37,240 nucleotides of DNA from Arthrobacter sp. Bi26 (GCF_918697925.1 NZ_CAKKMF010000048.1:1-37240), one strand, 5' to 3'. Positions 21,728-29,404 are shown, counted from the stretch's first letter. Translations and numbers: made by a program. The notes: generated by a model from the sequence alone, not told the origin.

Positions 21728-22579
21728 TTACGCGGCCTTGATCGGTGACGCCGGTGATTCCGCCGGCGTCGCTGCGGGTGCAGCCGCCGACATCGCTGTC
21801 CGGGCCACATGGTCCTCGCGGGCCAGGAAGGCGGCCAGTTCGGCGATGGTGCTCATCAGGGGCGCCGGGAAGACGACGGTTGAGTTCTTGTCCACCCCGA
21901 TCTCCACGAGGGACTGGAGATTCCGCAGCTGCAGGGCGACCGGGTGGGCCATCATGGTGTCAGATGCCGCGCCGAGCGCCACGGCGGCGATCGCCTCTCC
22001 TTCGGCCGCGATGATCTTGGCCCGCTTCTCCCGCTCGGCCTCCGCCTGCCGGGCCATCGCCCGCTTCATGCTCTCCGGAAGCTGGATGTCCTTGAGTTCA
22101 ACGAGGGTTACTTCGACACCCCACTCCAGGGTCAGGGCGTCCAGGATTTTCCGGATGTCACTGTTGATGTGCTCGGTCTCGGACAGCGTCTGGTCCAAGC
22201 TGTGCCGGCCCACGACCTTGCGCAGGGTGGTCTGGGCGATCTGGTTGATAGCCGCCGCCACGTCTTCGATCGCCACAACGGACTTCACGGCGTCGATCAC
22301 CCGGTAATAGGCCACTGCCGAGATGTCGACGCTGACGTTGTCCTGGGTGATGATGCCCTGCGACTGGATCGGCATCGTCACAATCCGCAGGCTCACCAGC
22401 TGAAGCCGGTCCACCACCGGGATGATGAACCGCAACCCGGGCATCCGGACCGCGACCACCCGGCCCAGCCGGAACAGGACGCCTAGTTCGTACTGGCGCA
22501 CAATCTTGATCGACATCTTGGCGATAACAACCACCAGGACGATGGCGAGCAGCCAGATGATGATGGCGGTCCAGTTCAT
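21728..22579 (-). CDS. SPFH / stomatin-like (slipin) membrane protein
   Basis: A 283-residue protein with one N-terminal membrane segment (WTAIIIWLLAIVLVVVIAKM, residues 3-22), then a band-7/SPFH domain: QYELGVLFRLGRV, MPGLRFIIPVVDRL and DNVSVDISAVAYYRV, followed by a charged coiled coil (RQAEAEREKRAKIIAAEGEA) and a Pro/Ala tail. Such slipins assemble into membrane rings that organise lipids and proteases. The start is ATG 22579, with AAGGAAAA about eight bases upstream; the longer frame from 22798 runs into the rnpB gene on the other strand and is not real. An NfeD partner is not found nearby. Confidence 0.93.
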   Translation of the reverse strand: MNWTAIIIWLLAIVLVVVIAKMSIKIVRQYELGVLFRLGRVVAVRMPGLRFIIPVVDRLQLVSLRIVTMPIQSQGIITQDNVSVDISAVAYYRVIDAVKSVVAIEDVAAAINQIAQTTLRKVVGRHSLDQTLSETEHINSDIRKILDALTLEWGVEVTLVELKDIQLPESMKRAMARQAEAEREKRAKIIAAEGEAIAAVALGAASDTMMAHPVALQLRNLQSLVEIGVDKNSTVVFPAPLMSTIAELAAFLAREDHVARTAMSAAAPAATPAESPASPIKAA

Positions 22580-22671
22580 CGGGATCTTTTCCTTGACTAG
22601 CAGGAATCCTGCTCCAATTCTCCCACCGGCCGCCCCAAAAGACCCGGTGCGGCTGCGTCGTGGGGAGAACG

Positions 22672-22677
22672 TAGAAT
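22672..22677 (+). promoter_or_regulatory. -10 box of rnpB
   Basis: TAGAAT lies seven bases before the predicted 5' end of the RNase P RNA. The -35 region is GC-rich and not recognisable. Confidence 0.55.
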
Positions 22678-22684
22678 GGACAGC

Positions 22685-23080
22685 GGATGGGTTGACCAGG
22701 CGGCCGCGCGTCACGCAAGTGGCTCGAGGAACGTCCGGGCTCCGCAGAGCAGGGTGGTGGGTAACGCCCACTCGGGGTAACCCGCAGGCCAGTGCCACAG
22801 AGAACAGACCGCCTGCGTGCGGCGTGTGCTTGCACAGGCCGCACGGCAGGTAAGGGTGAAACGGTGGTGTAAGAGACCACCAGCTTCCCGGGTGACCGGG
22901 AAGGCTAGGTAAACCCCACCCGGAGCAAGGCCAGACAGGACACGTTTGAGGGCTGCTCGCCCGAGTGTTCGGGTAGGCCGCTGGAGGGCGTCGGCAACGG
23001 CGTCCGTAGATGGATGGCCGCTACTCCCTCGCCGGCAACAGCGCGGGAACACAGAACCCGGCGTATCGGTCAACCCATCC
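22685..23080 (+). ncRNA. rnpB: RNase P RNA (bacterial class A)
   Basis: The catalytic RNA of RNase P, which matures the 5' ends of tRNAs. Conserved blocks are present in order: GAGGAACGTCCGGGCTCC, AGAGCAGGGTGGTGGGTAAC, CCACAGAGAACAGACCGCC, GGTAAGGGTGAAACGGTGG, GTAAGAGACCACCAG, GGAGCAAGGCC and the 3' ACAGAACCCGGCGTATCGG. The P1 helix closes exactly: GGATGGGTTGACC (22685-22697) with GGTCAACCCATCC (23068-23080). Length about 396 nt suits Actinobacteria. It is divergent from the SPFH gene. The ends are set by the P1 pairing and may differ by a few bases. Confidence 0.97.
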
Positions 23081-23097
23081 ACCAAAACCGCCGGGTT

Positions 23098-23137
23098 ACC
23101 CTGTCCTGCCCGGAGCGGGATTCGGCCCTCACAGGGT
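23098..23137 (+). terminator. Candidate terminator of rnpB
   Basis: ACCCTGT (23098-23104) pairs with ACAGGGT (23131-23137), with a smaller CCCG/CGGG stem inside. No T run follows. Confidence 0.4.
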
Positions 23138-23272
23138 GCCGGCCGGGGGGCGCGTGCCTGCACGGTTGCAAGCTTGGGAAAACCTTGAGGCATGCTTGAC
23201 ATCATCCCGGCGAGCCCCGACACTTCAATGAACGCTTCAGGTGACGGTGCATGCGATGGTTGAGGAGTCATA

Positions 23273-24940
23273 GTGCCGGATGACGCAGCATACGACTATG
23301 TCATCGCCGGTGGTGGCACAGGCGGCAGCGTCCTGGCCGGGAGATTAAGTGAAGACCCAGCAGTTCGCGTGCTGCTGCTTGAGGCGGGCCGGTCCGACCG
23401 CCATCCTTTCATCCACATGCCCGCGGGCTTCCCGAGACTAAAGGGAGGCCCGTACCAGTGGGATTACAACAGCGTCCCGCAAAAGTACAGCAACGGCCGC
23501 AGCATCCCGCTCCCTCAAGGCCGCGTGCTCGGCGGCGGAGGGTCCATCAACTCCCAGGTCTTCACCCGGGGCGTGGCTGAGGACTACGACGGTTGGGTCG
23601 CGGACTACGGATGCGAGGGCTGGTCCGCCGCCGAGGTGTCCAAGTATTTCGTCCGCTCGGAGTCAAACTCCAGACTTTCAGGGCCCCACCACGGAACTCA
23701 AGGGCCTCTGGGCGTCTCTGACCCCCGGCGACCGCACACGCTCTCGGCGGCATTCGTGCAGGCGGGCCAGGAGTTCGGGCTACCCTACAACAACGATTTC
23801 AACGGCGCAAAGCAGCTCGGCGTCGGCTTCTACCAGACCACCACCAGGAACGGCCGACGGTGCAGTGCAGCCGTTGCCTATCTAAAACCCGCGCGCCAGC
23901 GGCCCAATCTTACGGTTCGAGTCAACGTAACCGTCTCAAAGGTGGTCATCAATAATGGCCGCGCCGTCGGCATCCAGGCCATCGAAGGCGGAGTGGAACG
24001 AACCTACGGCGCACGGCGTGAGGTGATCGTCGCCAGTGGCGCCTTCGGATCTCCGAAGTTGCTGCAGCTTTCGGGCATTGGAGACCCGGCAGACCTTGCT
24101 GCCGCCGGCATCGACGTTCTCCATGCGCTGCCGGGCGTCGGGAAGAACCTGCAGGACCACCTGGACTTGGACATCATCTACGAACTCACCGACGACCACA
24201 GCCTGGACCGGTTCAATCGCGTGCGCCCGGCGACCGTCATGGCCGGCCTCGAGTACCTGGCCTTCCGCTCGGGACCGTTCGCGTCCAACCTTGTCGAGGC
24301 CGGTGGCTTCAGCTACGCCAACACGAATGAGAAGACCCCTGACCTGCAGTTCCACTTCCTGCCAGCGGCGAGGTCGGAGCCGGGCATAGCGTCGCTGCGG
24401 CCCGGGTTCGGGGCGACGCTGAACTCGTACTTCCTGCGCCCACGCAGTCGCGGGACAGTTCGCGTCGAGTCCTCAGATCCCAGAAGGACACCGCTCATCG
24501 ATCCGAATTTCCTCGCGGATGACTATGACCTGGAGATGACGATTGCCGGCGTGCGGCAGAGCCGCCAGATCATGGAGCAGCCGTCGATGGCAGCGTTCAT
24601 CAAGGCGGAGCACATCGGTGACGGCTCAAGGGTCAAAACCCGTGACGAGTATGTGAATTTCGTGCGCTCCTACGGACGGACCTCCTACCATCCGGTCGGC
24701 ACCTGTGCGATGGGAACCTCCGATGATTCCGTCGTCTCGCCGCGGCTGAAGGTCCATGGTCTTGAGGGATTGCGCGTGGTTGACTCCTCGATCATGCCCC
24801 GCCTGATCAGTGCCAACACCCAGGCGCCCACGATCATGATCGCGGAAAAAGCTGTGGACATGATCCTCGAGGACGCAGGCAGGGCGACACCCGGCGTCGG
24901 TGGATTCGCCGGTTCCTGCAGCGTCCCAGACGGTGTGTGA
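23273..24940 (+). CDS. GMC-family FAD oxidoreductase (choline dehydrogenase-like)
   Basis: A 555-residue flavoprotein that oxidises alcohols or sugars. The FAD-binding DYVIAGGGTGGSVLAGRLSE is at the N-terminus, then LPQGRVLGGGGSINSQVFTRG (GMC signature 1), VIVASGAFGSPKLLQLSGIG (signature 2), and the active-site His in YHPVGTCAMG with the Asn of SANTQAPTIMIAEKA. GTG 23273 has GAGGAG five bases upstream. A perfect TTGACA at 23196-23201 could be its -35, but the -10 is weak. Codon use is looser than in neighbours; residues 24 and 25 use AGA and TTA, rare in such a genome, so recent transfer next to rnpB is possible. Substrate not determinable. Confidence 0.93.
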   Translation: MPDDAAYDYVIAGGGTGGSVLAGRLSEDPAVRVLLLEAGRSDRHPFIHMPAGFPRLKGGPYQWDYNSVPQKYSNGRSIPLPQGRVLGGGGSINSQVFTRGVAEDYDGWVADYGCEGWSAAEVSKYFVRSESNSRLSGPHHGTQGPLGVSDPRRPHTLSAAFVQAGQEFGLPYNNDFNGAKQLGVGFYQTTTRNGRRCSAAVAYLKPARQRPNLTVRVNVTVSKVVINNGRAVGIQAIEGGVERTYGARREVIVASGAFGSPKLLQLSGIGDPADLAAAGIDVLHALPGVGKNLQDHLDLDIIYELTDDHSLDRFNRVRPATVMAGLEYLAFRSGPFASNLVEAGGFSYANTNEKTPDLQFHFLPAARSEPGIASLRPGFGATLNSYFLRPRSRGTVRVESSDPRRTPLIDPNFLADDYDLEMTIAGVRQSRQIMEQPSMAAFIKAEHIGDGSRVKTRDEYVNFVRSYGRTSYHPVGTCAMGTSDDSVVSPRLKVHGLEGLRVVDSSIMPRLISANTQAPTIMIAEKAVDMILEDAGRATPGVGGFAGSCSVPDGV

Positions 24941-25171
24941 GTCATTTCACGCGCAACAAGGCACCTCACCCTGCCGGGCCGCCCGTAGAATTGATGGTGA
25001 ACGTAGAAGTTCTGCCGCCGGGTCTGCGTTCGCAGCCGGCGGATTTTTCTTTGCGCTCGATGAGGCGCCCGGGGTGGACCGAATCCCCGCCGGTGCCCGG
25101 TACCGGACACCCTCCGGCGGCCGACTTCCCCCTACGAGGACGTAGGGGGTGGATTCTAGGAAGGTAGTTCT
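24941..25171 (+). promoter_or_regulatory. Structured leader of the GAPDH gene with switchable hairpins
   Basis: The region has three strong hairpins. First, CCGCCGG (25015-25021) with CCGGCGG (25036-25042), an inner CTGCG/CGCAG stem, and a T-rich tail (25044-25052). Second, CCGCCGG (25087-25093) with CCGGCGG (25114-25120). Third, CCCCCTACG (25128-25136) with CGTAGGGGG (25141-25149), 22 bases before the GTG. The arms of the first two hairpins are identical, so alternative pairings are possible. TAGAAT at 24986-24991 is a candidate -10. It may be an attenuator, or only the terminator of the upstream gene followed by a promoter I cannot see. Confidence 0.5.
25015..25052 (+). terminator. Intrinsic terminator before the GAPDH gene
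   Basis: A stem of 7 plus 5 base pairs with a small bulge, closed by a two-base loop, is followed by ATTTTTCTTT. This is the most classical intrinsic terminator in the window. It ends GMC-gene transcripts or acts as an attenuator in the GAPDH leader. Confidence 0.8.
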
Positions 25172-26662
25172 GTGAGCCAGACGTCAGATTCTTGTCTTGA
25201 TACGTGGATGGGCCGTGAGGCGCTCGCCGAGGCCATGATCCCTGTGATCGGCCGGCTGTACCGCGAGAACAACGTGGTGACCTCCATCCACGGACGCAGC
25301 CTGATCAACAAGTCCACTATGAATATCCTCAAGGCCCACCGCTTCGCCCGCCGGATGAGCAAGGAAGAACTGCGCCTCGAGGAGACGGCCCCGCTGTTGG
25401 AGGCCCTGACCAAGCTGGACCTCGGCGCAGCGGCCATTGATATTGCCCGCCTCACCGAGAAGTACCGCGCCGAGGGCGACGGCGCCAGCCTGGATGCCTT
25501 CCTCCGCGAGGAACTCGCCGAGGTTGTCGGCAAGCGCGGCGGCGACGACCGCACCAGCACCGACGTCGTCCTCTACGGCTTCGGCCGCATCGGCCGGCTC
25601 CTGGCCCGGCTCCTGATCGAAAAGGCAGGCGGCGGCCACGGCCTGCGCCTGCGCGCCATTGTGGTCCGCCGCGGTTCCGATAACGACCTTGCCAAACGCG
25701 CGAGCCTGCTGCGCCGCGACTCCGTCCACGGCTCTTTCGAAGGCACCATCAAGGTGGACCTCGAAAACGACACCATCACAGCCAACGGCGTCCAGATCCA
25801 GGTCATCTACTCGGACAACCCTTCCACGGTGGACTACACCGCCTACGGCATCCACGACGCGCTCGTCGTGGACAACACGGGCCGCTGGCGCGACGCCGAA
25901 GGCCTGTCCCAGCACCTGTTGAGCAAGGGCGTCGCTCGCGTTCTCCTCACCGCCCCGGGCAAGGGCGAACTGAAGAACATCGTGCACGGCATCAACCACG
26001 GCACTATCGCCGACTCGGACACGATCGTTTCGGCGGCCTCCTGCACCACCAACGCCATCACCCCGGTGCTCAAGGCGATCAACGACCGCTACGGCGTGGT
26101 GCACGGGCACGTGGAGACAGTCCACTCCTTCACCAACGACCAGAACCTGATTGACAACTTCCACAAGGGTGACCGCCGTGGACGCTCTGCCGCGCTGAAC
26201 ATGGTGATCACCGAGACTGGTGCCGCCAAGGCCGTCGCCAAGGCGCTGCCGGAACTGCTCGGCAAGCTCACGGGCAGCTCCATCCGCGTCCCCACCCCGG
26301 ACGTGTCGCTGGCCATCCTGAACCTGAACCTGGACAACGGCACCACCAAGGACGAAGTCAACGACTACCTGCGGGAAATGTCGCTGCACTCCGAGCTGCG
26401 CAAGCAGATCGACTACATCGATTCGCCCGAGGTTGTCTCCACGGACTTCGTCGGCTCGCGCCGGGCAGGCATCGTTGACGGCTTGGCCACCATCTCCAAC
26501 GACAAGAACCTCGTCCTGTACGTCTGGTACGACAACGAGTTCGGCTACAGCTGCCAGGTGGTCCGCGTCATGGAGGAAATGGCCGGGGTCAACCCGCCGT
26601 CCTTCCCCGCCAAGGACGCCGCCTCCATCCTCGAGGCCGCCGGGCTGCCCGTAGAGGTCTAG
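25172..26662 (+). CDS. Glyceraldehyde-3-phosphate dehydrogenase, long GapB-type
   Basis: A 496-residue GAPDH with an extra N-terminal domain of about 130 residues before the Rossmann motif GFGRIG (136-141). The catalytic Cys291 lies in SAASCTTNAITPV, and His318 in HSFTNDQN. The end WYDNEFGYSCQVVRVMEEM is conserved. The normal GAPDH is about 335 residues; long forms of about 480 residues occur in Corynebacterium (GapB/GapX) and act mainly in gluconeogenesis. GTG 25172 has AAGG about nine bases upstream, just after a 9-bp hairpin. The N-terminal helical domain (MGREALAEAMIPVIGRLYRE) has no known function. A separate glycolytic gap gene is expected elsewhere. Confidence 0.95.
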   Translation: MSQTSDSCLDTWMGREALAEAMIPVIGRLYRENNVVTSIHGRSLINKSTMNILKAHRFARRMSKEELRLEETAPLLEALTKLDLGAAAIDIARLTEKYRAEGDGASLDAFLREELAEVVGKRGGDDRTSTDVVLYGFGRIGRLLARLLIEKAGGGHGLRLRAIVVRRGSDNDLAKRASLLRRDSVHGSFEGTIKVDLENDTITANGVQIQVIYSDNPSTVDYTAYGIHDALVVDNTGRWRDAEGLSQHLLSKGVARVLLTAPGKGELKNIVHGINHGTIADSDTIVSAASCTTNAITPVLKAINDRYGVVHGHVETVHSFTNDQNLIDNFHKGDRRGRSAALNMVITETGAAKAVAKALPELLGKLTGSSIRVPTPDVSLAILNLNLDNGTTKDEVNDYLREMSLHSELRKQIDYIDSPEVVSTDFVGSRRAGIVDGLATISNDKNLVLYVWYDNEFGYSCQVVRVMEEMAGVNPPSFPAKDAASILEAAGLPVEV

Positions 26663-26700
26663 TCCGCGGGGCCAAAGGTCCCTGACCGGGACATGTTCCT

Positions 26701-26738
26701 CCTTTCCCGGCCGATGCACTGGAATCGGCCGGGAAAGG
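26701..26738 (+). terminator. 15-bp perfect hairpin after the GAPDH gene
   Basis: CCTTTCCCGGCCGAT (26701-26715) pairs perfectly with ATCGGCCGGGAAAGG (26724-26738) around an 8-base loop. It also overlaps the only purine-rich stretch that could serve the next gene as a ribosome binding site. Confidence 0.8.
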
Positions 26739-26754
26739 GCACCACAATGGTGCC

Positions 26755-26964
26755 ATGGAACAGAACCCGGCTCTTGAACACGAGACCACCCTGGAACACG
26801 CGCTGGACGTCGCACGGGGCAACGCGAAGGAAGCGAAGCGGCTGCTGGACGACGCCATCGTCAAACGCGGGGCCGGTGAAGTCAACGACGACCGGGTGAG
26901 CCAGCTCCAGGACCTGCTGGATCTGGCCAACGAAGACTTGAAACGGGTCACGCGGGACCAATAG
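26755..26964 (+). CDS. Small hypothetical helical protein (69 aa)
   Basis: I do not recognise the family. The 69-residue product is charged, acidic and helical (LEHALDVARGNAKEAKRLLD, then VSQLQDLLDLANEDLKRVTR), with heptad-like leucines that suggest a helical hairpin. There is no signal peptide. A 6-bp hairpin, GGCACC/GGTGCC (26738-26743, 26749-26754), ends exactly at the ATG; CACAAT six bases before the ATG could be a -10 for a leaderless transcript, in which case the hairpin is not in the RNA. It stands alone between the GAPDH terminator and the HNH gene. Confidence 0.65.
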   Translation: MEQNPALEHETTLEHALDVARGNAKEAKRLLDDAIVKRGAGEVNDDRVSQLQDLLDLANEDLKRVTRDQ

Positions 26965-27028
26965 CCCCGGCGTTCCGCCACCCGTCCCCAACACTGTGGA
27001 CAACCTCCCGGGTGTCTGAGCGCCCGGG

Positions 27029-27034
27029 TAGGCT
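27029..27034 (+). promoter_or_regulatory. -10 box before the leaderless mini-ORF
   Basis: TAGGCT is followed by six bases and GTG 27041, the same layout as the other leaderless starts in the window. Confidence 0.5.
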
Positions 27035-27040
27035 CAGGGC

Positions 27041-27076
27041 GTGCAGCCAGAACGCCGCCAGCGGCCGCCCTCATGA
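27041..27076 (+). CDS. 11-codon leaderless mini-ORF coupled to the HNH gene
   Basis: From GTG 27041 the frame reads MQPERRQRPPS and then TGA at 27074-27076. The TGA overlaps the ATG of the HNH nuclease gene (27073-27075) as ATGA. No ribosome binding site precedes that ATG, so ribosomes that finish the mini-ORF could re-initiate there. The peptide is Arg- and Pro-rich. It is too short for family recognition, and the evidence is only the layout. Confidence 0.45.
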   Translation: MQPERRQRPPS

Positions 27077-27870
27077 CCGTCACCTGGACGGAATTTCGCA
27101 ACGCCCGGCGCCGCTCCCGCCAGGCGTGGGTTCTTCTGGCCGCAGCCGGACTGGCCCTCCTCGGCACCGTGGTCTGGTTCTTCACGGCCGGCCAGTTTGC
27201 CGTCGCGGAGCCGCAGACCCCGGGCCCCAGCGAGGCCCCCGTGCTTGCCGGCGGGTGGATGTACGCGGTGGACCCAGTCCGGGCCGTGCCGGAAGGAAGC
27301 GCCGCCGGCGCGCTCGACACCCTTGCGGTCAAGGGCCGGTCGGCGAAGGACAACTATGACCGCGGCGCCTTCGGCCAGGCCTGGCTCGACGTCGACCGCA
27401 ACGGCTGCGATACGCGCAACGACATCCTCCGCCGGGACTTGGAAGCCGCCGAATTCGTCAGCGGCTCCCGGTGCCAGGTGGCCGGCGGCACGTTCCAGGA
27501 ACCCTACACCGGCCGCATGATCGCGTTCCGGCGCGGCGCCGAGACCAGCGCAGCGGTGCAGATCGACCACGTCGTGGCGCTGGGCGACGCGTGGCAAAAG
27601 GGCGCCCAGCAGCTCACCGCGCAGCAGCGCGAACACCTGGCCAACGATCCCCTCAACCTGATCGCCGTCGACGGTCCCGCCAACCAGGACAAAAGCGCCT
27701 CGGACGCCGCCACCTGGCTGCCGCCCAACAAGGCTTTCCGCTGCCACTACGTGGCCCGCCAGATTTCCGTCAAGGCCGCCTACCGGTTATGGGTCACGCC
27801 CGCGGAGAAGGAGGCGATGAAACGGATCCTCGCCTCGTGCCCAGGGCAGCAGACAATCGTTGCGCGGTGA
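27073..27870 (+). CDS. Membrane-anchored HNH-type nuclease (DUF1524)
   Basis: A 265-residue protein with a short basic N-terminus (RNARRRSRQ), one hydrophobic segment (AWVLLAAAGLALLGTVVWFF, ~18-37), a Pro/Ala linker, and a DUF1524 domain as in GmrSD-type and secreted actinobacterial HNH proteins. The metal-binding core is QIDHVVALGDAWQKG, then NDPLNLIAVDGPANQDKSAS and WLPPN; two Cys flank the upstream part (NGCDTRND, SRCQVAGG) and two lie late, suggesting disulfides outside the cell. It may digest DNA for nutrient use or defence. Translation probably depends on the overlapping mini-ORF. The gene stands alone. Confidence 0.88.
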   Translation: MTVTWTEFRNARRRSRQAWVLLAAAGLALLGTVVWFFTAGQFAVAEPQTPGPSEAPVLAGGWMYAVDPVRAVPEGSAAGALDTLAVKGRSAKDNYDRGAFGQAWLDVDRNGCDTRNDILRRDLEAAEFVSGSRCQVAGGTFQEPYTGRMIAFRRGAETSAAVQIDHVVALGDAWQKGAQQLTAQQREHLANDPLNLIAVDGPANQDKSASDAATWLPPNKAFRCHYVARQISVKAAYRLWVTPAEKEAMKRILASCPGQQTIVAR

Positions 27871-28039
27871 CGGCACTATGTCCTGTCCCGTCCTTTCGTG
27901 CATGTCGCAGGGATTCAGTGGCCCAAGCATAGGATCCGCCCCTCGCCGCTTCCGGGCTGGAGGACCCTTGCTGCCGTTCTGCTGCCCGGCGAGAATGGGC
28001 GCGGGACAAACCTCGCGCCGGAATACTGGAACGGAAACC

Positions 28040-28912
28040 ATGGCACATCGCACGGACGATTCTGGCAAGGGGCACTCCGGTCACAGGAAGGGCTCCGCAC
28101 GGCGGCGGGCTCGGCTCGACGTCGGAATCTACGAGGCCGAACTTCTCCGGCTCCAGGCAGAACTGGTTGCCCTGCAGGAGTGGGTCCGGAGCACCGGGGC
28201 GCGGGTTCTGGTTATCTTTGAGGGGCGGGACGCCGCCGGCAAGGGAAGCGCTATCAAGCGGGTCACCGAGTACCTGAATCCGCGGTTTGCCCGGATAGTA
28301 GCGTTGCCGGCGCCGACGGAGCGCGAACGCGGTGAATGGTACTTCCAGCGCTATGTGCCGCATCTCCCCGCCGCCGGGGAAATAGTCCTGATGGACCGCT
28401 CCTGGTACAACCGCGCCGGCGTCGAACACGTTATGGGCTTTTGCACCCCGGCGGAGCACAAACGCTTTATGGCGCAGTGCCCGGTCTTTGAACGGCTCCT
28501 CATTCAGGACGGCATTCTGCTCTTCAAGTACTGGTTCTCGATCAGCCATGCGGAACAGGAGCGGCGGTTCAAATCCCGTCTGGATGATCCCATGCGGCAA
28601 TGGAAGCTCTCACCGATGGACCGGGAGGCAATCTTGCGGTGGGAAGACTACTCGCGGGCCAAGGATGACATGTTCATGCAGACGGACACTGCGGAATCAC
28701 CGTGGTATGTCGTGGAAGCCGAGGACAAACGCCGGGCCAGGATCAACCTCATCGCCCACCTACTCGCCAGCATCGATTACAGCGAAGTACGGACAGAGCT
28801 GGTGACTTTGCCGGAGCGGCCGAAGGCCGTCAACTACACGCGCCCGCCGCGGGAGCTATTCCGCTATGTCCCGGACTTCGCGGCAAGCCTGGAAAAACCG
28901 GCCGAGGACTGA
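28040..28912 (+). CDS. ppk2: Polyphosphate kinase 2 (PPK2)
   Basis: A 290-residue cytoplasmic kinase that transfers phosphate between polyphosphate and nucleotides. Walker A is EGRDAAGKGS (61-70), and the Walker B/lid region is VLMDRSWYNRAGVEHVMGF with Asp119; YWFSISHAEQERRFKSRLDD and WKLSPMDREA follow as in class I PPK2. An Arg/His-rich tail of about 25 residues precedes the domain. ATG 28040 is the last start before homology; GGAA lies upstream. The longer frame from 27860 is an extension through the intergenic region. PPK2 usually favours GTP or ADP phosphorylation; which applies is not visible. Confidence 0.95.
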   Translation: MAHRTDDSGKGHSGHRKGSARRRARLDVGIYEAELLRLQAELVALQEWVRSTGARVLVIFEGRDAAGKGSAIKRVTEYLNPRFARIVALPAPTERERGEWYFQRYVPHLPAAGEIVLMDRSWYNRAGVEHVMGFCTPAEHKRFMAQCPVFERLLIQDGILLFKYWFSISHAEQERRFKSRLDDPMRQWKLSPMDREAILRWEDYSRAKDDMFMQTDTAESPWYVVEAEDKRRARINLIAHLLASIDYSEVRTELVTLPERPKAVNYTRPPRELFRYVPDFAASLEKPAED

Positions 28913-28931
28913 GCGCAATTGACTTCCTCAG

Positions 28932-28937
28932 TAGACT
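28932..28937 (+). promoter_or_regulatory. -10 box before the DUF1579-like gene
   Basis: TAGACT is followed by five bases and ATG 28943, so the transcript may begin at or next to the start codon. Confidence 0.45.
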
Positions 28938-28942
28938 GCAGC

Positions 28943-29401
28943 ATGGACATTGTGCGATACATAACGCCGCTGCTTGGCGCCTGGCAGGGACAAAACCGCT
29001 CGCGGATCATGCCCACGGACGACTACAAGGACTCGGCGGCCACCGCCACTGTCACAGTGACGGCCGCGCACTTCGCGAGCGTCGCCTACACGTGGTCAGA
29101 CGGCGAGAGCCCACAGGAAGGCCTGTTGCTCCTGGCCGGCGGAGCGTCCGACGCGGAGCCCGCCACTGCGGTGTGGGTGGACTCCTGGCACACGGGCAAG
29201 GCACTGATGCAGTTCTCGGGGACCGTGGACGGGGACGGTGTCCTGCGGCTCAGCGGCTCCTTCGCGGCGCCGACCGGCCCGGACTGGGGCTGGCAGATCC
29301 ACATCCACCCGGGGGAGGGCCAGGGCGCACGCATCACCATGCACAACGTCGTCCCAGGTGAAGTCCCCTATCAGGTGGTGGAGTTGGTACTCGAACGGTA
29401 G
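28943..29401 (+). CDS. DUF1579-like hypothetical protein
   Basis: A 152-residue protein that begins MDIVRYITPLLGAWQGQNRS and continues with beta-strand-rich segments (AATATVTVTAAHFASVAYTW, DGVLRLSGSFAAPTGPDWGW, HIHPGEGQGARITMHNVVPG). The layout, an N-terminal L.G.W.G followed by alternating strands, resembles the DUF1579 / lipocalin-like group, but I hold this loosely. No signal peptide. Function unknown. It is 31 bases downstream of ppk2, but a -10-like TAGACT suggests its own leaderless transcript. Its stop codon is part of the -10 box of the next gene. Confidence 0.7.
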   Translation: MDIVRYITPLLGAWQGQNRSRIMPTDDYKDSAATATVTVTAAHFASVAYTWSDGESPQEGLLLLAGGASDAEPATAVWVDSWHTGKALMQFSGTVDGDGVLRLSGSFAAPTGPDWGWQIHIHPGEGQGARITMHNVVPGEVPYQVVELVLER

Positions 29402-29404
29402 GGT
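29399..29404 (+). promoter_or_regulatory. -10 box made from the upstream stop codon
   Basis: TAGGGT begins with the TAG stop (29399-29401) of the DUF1579-like gene and is followed by six bases and ATG 29411. Confidence 0.5.

Noticed and set aside
22580..22798. Longer start for the SPFH protein
   Set aside because: The extension overlaps the 5' part of rnpB and lacks family resemblance; the membrane segment starts right after ATG 22579.
24994..25167. 58-codon frame in the GAPDH leader
   Set aside because: It crosses two stable hairpins, has no ribosome binding site and no family. I treat it as possible leader-peptide material, not as a gene.
25184..26815. 543-codon minus-strand frame
   Set aside because: Antisense to the GAPDH gene; no recognisable domain.
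26995..27003. TGTGGACAA, reverse complement of the actinobacterial DnaA box TTGTCCACA
   Set aside because: A single box without a cluster, AT-rich region or dnaA/dnaN nearby; not an origin.
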